From contig JBLINQ010000112.1 of NCBI GenBank assembly GCA_047639315.1, positions 1 to 16,700 on the forward strand: a DNA stretch of 16,700 bases, given 5' to 3'. Made by a program: the position numbers and the translations under genes. This DNA is from S139-23 sp047639315. GTDB taxonomy: Bacteria; Planctomycetota; GCA-002687715; DRQF01. The notes beneath the pieces were generated by a model that saw only the letters and a list, made by a program, of their open reading frames with translations, did not search any database and had not been told where the DNA came from. Positions within the stretch are counted from its first letter, which is position 1. Every line of letters starts with the position of its first letter. Positions 14,835 through 16,700 of this stretch are shown here, one piece after another.

Positions 14835-16229
14835 ATGTCAAAATTAAGAGCAAAGGGTGCCCTATGGGCTCTCATGTTGATCACATTCTCATGCGCTTGG
14901 GTGCATGCACAAGAAGTCGAACCAACGAACATTGACCGCGTAGCGGAACTCAAGGAACAGTTCGACCGCAAGATTGCAGAGTTAGAGCTCAACTACCAAC
15001 GTAAGATTTTCGCCTTGAGTCACGAGGTCACCGAACTCAAAACGAAGTATGAGGAAAGCGCGACTTCCGAGTTGGAAACAGAGATTGCCCGCCTGGTGAC
15101 TCAGGAGCATGATCACAGTGGGCACGTCGGTCATTTTCACAACGACAATAACCCTGCAATCTCTCTGACCAGTGATTTCGTCTTATCTGTGTCTGATCGA
15201 GAAGATTCATCGAATGAATCAAACCAGTTCATTATTCGCGAGATCGAATTGTCGATTCAGGGGTATATTGATGCCAAGACGACCTATCATCTCTTCTTTT
15301 TCTTGAGCGATGACGAACTGGAAGTAGAGGAAGGGTACGGCGTTCATACGTTCGATCATGAATGGATGACTGGTGTCAAAGCGGGGCGTTTTAATACGCC
15401 TTTTACTCCGGTCTCTCGAATTCACTCTCATGATTTGCCATTCGTCGATTTCCCCGGTGTGGTTCAGGAATTTCTTGGCGGCAACTTCCGTGGCACAGGC
15501 ATTGAGTTCTTTCATCGAGTTGAGACGGAATCAGGACATTCCTTTCGTCTAAACTTTGGTGTGGTGAACGCCCTCGACGGCGACTCTCACACGGTTAACG
15601 GGCCACTCGTCGGTATTGGGCATGGTCACGACGAGGACGAAGACTTTGAAGCCTTTGGCGAACGTTCGTTTGAGAATTTCTCTTTCTATGCACATGCCGA
15701 GGGACATTTTCAAGTCGGGGAAAGTTCTGAGTTGCGCATTGGTTCAAGTGTCGCCTTTGCCCCCCAGATCGAGACGACCTTTCTCAACGAAATCGGACCA
15801 GTCGCGTTTGAAGATCACACAGAGCTGGACAAGCTTGTCGCTTCAGTTGACATCGCTTTGCACATGAAGGGGCCCGACGCGGGGGAGAGTTTTGTTGTCG
15901 CAGCCGAATTCTTCTTCAATCGTCAGTCGTTCTTGGATGAAACCACGGCAATTACGGAAAGTGAGTCCGCCTTCGGTCTCTTTGTGTGGACAGAATACCG
16001 AGTTGACTCAGAGTGGGCATTTGGCGCTTCCGTTGATCTGTTTGAACGAGCCGAGGATTCATCCCAAGACTGGTGGGATGCCGGGTTTTGGATTACCTGG
16101 AATTTGAGCGAGTCGAATCGTCTTCGAATGGAATTGCGCTATTTCGATGATTCGCAGGCAGATGAGTATTGGGGTTTGATGCTTCAATGGGTGACCACCC
16201 TCGGCACTCACGAGCATTCAACCAATTGA
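14835..16229 (+). CDS. Porin-like outer-membrane beta-barrel with coiled coil and His-rich linker
   Basis: Predicted outer-membrane protein of 464 residues. The signal peptide (1-25) ends VHA before QEVEP. Residues 33-90 form a charged coiled coil (heptad-like RVAELKEQFDRKIAELELNYQRKIFALSHEVTELK), as in trimeric OprP/OprO-like or SLH-type porins. A His-rich linker, HDHSGHVGHFH (92-102), precedes a long beta-barrel with alternating polar and aromatic residues (ITLSIQGYIDAKTTYHLFFF-like strands, KAGRFNTPFTPVSR, WAFGASVDLFERAEDSSQDWWDAGFWITWNL). A second acidic/His loop is HGHDEDEDFE. The RFNTPF block resembles the RxKxPF motif of phosphate-selective porin families. With the His-rich neighbour upstream, transition-metal uptake is inferred, not shown. 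Confidence 0.75.
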   Translation: MSKLRAKGALWALMLITFSCAWVHAQEVEPTNIDRVAELKEQFDRKIAELELNYQRKIFALSHEVTELKTKYEESATSELETEIARLVTQEHDHSGHVGHFHNDNNPAISLTSDFVLSVSDREDSSNESNQFIIREIELSIQGYIDAKTTYHLFFFLSDDELEVEEGYGVHTFDHEWMTGVKAGRFNTPFTPVSRIHSHDLPFVDFPGVVQEFLGGNFRGTGIEFFHRVETESGHSFRLNFGVVNALDGDSHTVNGPLVGIGHGHDEDEDFEAFGERSFENFSFYAHAEGHFQVGESSELRIGSSVAFAPQIETTFLNEIGPVAFEDHTELDKLVASVDIALHMKGPDAGESFVVAAEFFFNRQSFLDETTAITESESAFGLFVWTEYRVDSEWAFGASVDLFERAEDSSQDWWDAGFWITWNLSESNRLRMELRYFDDSQADEYWGLMLQWVTTLGTHEHSTN

Positions 16230-16236
16230 TGGATAG

Positions 16237-16459
16237 TACGGTGTCAGGTTAATGGTAGAAGCCCAATGGACTAAGGTGAAGGTCCGGTGCCGACTCGGTG
16301 CGCAAGGATCTTTCGTCCGAATCGGGGAAATGGGCAAGTCTCTTCCCTTAATGACTCTTAGTGGTCTCGAAGAGGAAGCAAGGGGCTTGAGCTCCTGGCA
16401 GCTCGCCGATGTTGGGCATTGCCCGTGAGGTTGTCTTCCACCAAGTGCCTGGCACCGTA
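16237..16459. mobile_element. 223-bp MITE-like element with terminal inverted repeats
   Basis: The left end TACGGTGTCAGG (16237-16248) and right end CCTGGCACCGTA (16448-16459) are inverted copies with one mismatch in 12. Similarity extends inward (TGGT-GAAG) to about 28 bp. No transposase is encoded, so mobility would need an enzyme in trans. Diverged relatives lie at 13233-13530 and 14208-14271. It begins eight bases after the porin-like stop codon. Confidence 0.65.
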
Positions 16460-16460
16460 T

Positions 16461-16545
16461 TCGGTTAAGCCAAACCGAGGGAATTAGACCTGGTTCGGTA
16501 CCTGAGGGAATTAGACCTGGTTCGGTACCTGGTTCGGTACCCGCA
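16461..16545. repeat. Tandem GGTTCGGTACC repeats
   Basis: After a small hairpin (TCGGTT at 16461-16466, AACCGA at 16473-16478) come two exact 27-bp copies beginning GAGGGAATTAGACC and ending GGTTCGGTACCT (16477-16503 and 16504-16530), then a further GGTTCGGTACC at 16531-16541. The same CCTGGTTCGGTA unit occurs twice at 13486-13509. Confidence 0.75.
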
Positions 16546-16700
16546 GATGCCCGGTGGCTACTATCGCCAATTGGGATCAATGACTGCCTTTTGTAGAACG
16601 AGTCTTGGGATCGCTGTTTCAGATTGGCTCCGAGATCATTGCATTGCTGCTCGTCCGTCACGATCGGGCTGTTCAGGACAATATGACGCCGAATCTCAAT
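16546..16700 (-). other. Window-edge sequence, possibly a gene 3' end on the minus strand
   Basis: One minus-strand frame is open from the window edge through this stretch (IEIRRHIVLNSPIV, then TDEQQCNDLGANLKQ) and continues into the repeats before stopping at 16218. The outer portion could be the tail of a gene entering from the right and cut off or extended by the repeats. I recognise no family, and the part within the repeats is very unlikely to be real protein. Confidence 0.2.

Noticed and set aside
16218..16661. 147-codon minus-strand open frame across the terminal repeats
   Set aside because: Most of it is the reverse strand of the MITE-like element and the GGTTCGGTACC array, with repeated TEPG words arising from the tandem units; kept only as a possible gene tail near the window edge.
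1..16700. tRNA, rRNA, riboswitch or CRISPR array
   Set aside because: I looked for cloverleaf ends, conserved rRNA segments and regularly spaced repeats and saw none; the tandem repeats near 13490 and 16480 are directly adjacent without spacers.

Overview
The window (about 53% G+C by eye) comes from a Gram-negative bacterium: it encodes Sec signal peptides and an outer-membrane beta-barrel. The ECF sigma factor style, the HAF-repeat secreted protein and the intergenic repeat families would fit Planctomycetota or a similar environmental lineage. That assignment is inference; no rRNA or other marker gene is present.

Layout. 1-1200: a minus-strand secreted HAF-repeat protein ending at a perfect hairpin. 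1306-2150: an ECF sigma factor, converging with a small two-TM protein. 2355-3515: a minus-strand PLP enzyme of the D-threonine aldolase/D-serine dehydratase fold. 3516-4106: a 590-bp intergenic region with a decayed inverted-repeat element, a perfect 18-bp palindrome, and the promoter and operator of the next operon. 4107-13232: a nine-gene arginine operon, argR-argG-X-argC-argD-argF'-argB-argE'-argH, almost entirely overlapping or coupled. 13233-14271: related repeat pieces on both sides of a YcxB-like membrane protein gene. 14360-16229: a His-rich DUF2946-like protein and a His-rich porin-like protein, probably a metal-related pair. 16230-16700: a complete 223-bp MITE-like element and GGTTCGGTACC-type tandem repeats.

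How the genes work together. The operon encodes kinase (ArgB), reductase (ArgC), aminotransferase (ArgD), an N-acylornithine carbamoyltransferase of the AOTCase/SOTCase type (ArgF') rather than a normal ornithine carbamoyltransferase, an M20 deacylase (ArgE'), ArgG and ArgH. This is the variant route in which the acyl group stays on until N-acyl-citrulline. No recognisable acyltransferase (ArgA, ArgJ or GNAT domain) for the first step is present. The one operon gene with no known arginine role, X (5769-6809), is a two-domain P-loop protein that distantly resembles DUF1611/DgcN. As I recall, that family contains an unusual glutamate N-acetyltransferase. The most interesting hypothesis here is that X supplies the missing N-acyl-glutamate step. 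The specificity position of ArgF' carries Ala, neither the Glu of acetyl-type nor the Pro of succinyl-type enzymes, so the acyl group itself is open.

Regulation is visible: two 19-bp TATG-N11-CATA operators 21 bp apart, overlapping a sigma70-like promoter just upstream of argR, match the ARG-box layout. argH looks shortened at its C-terminus exactly where a repeat element begins.
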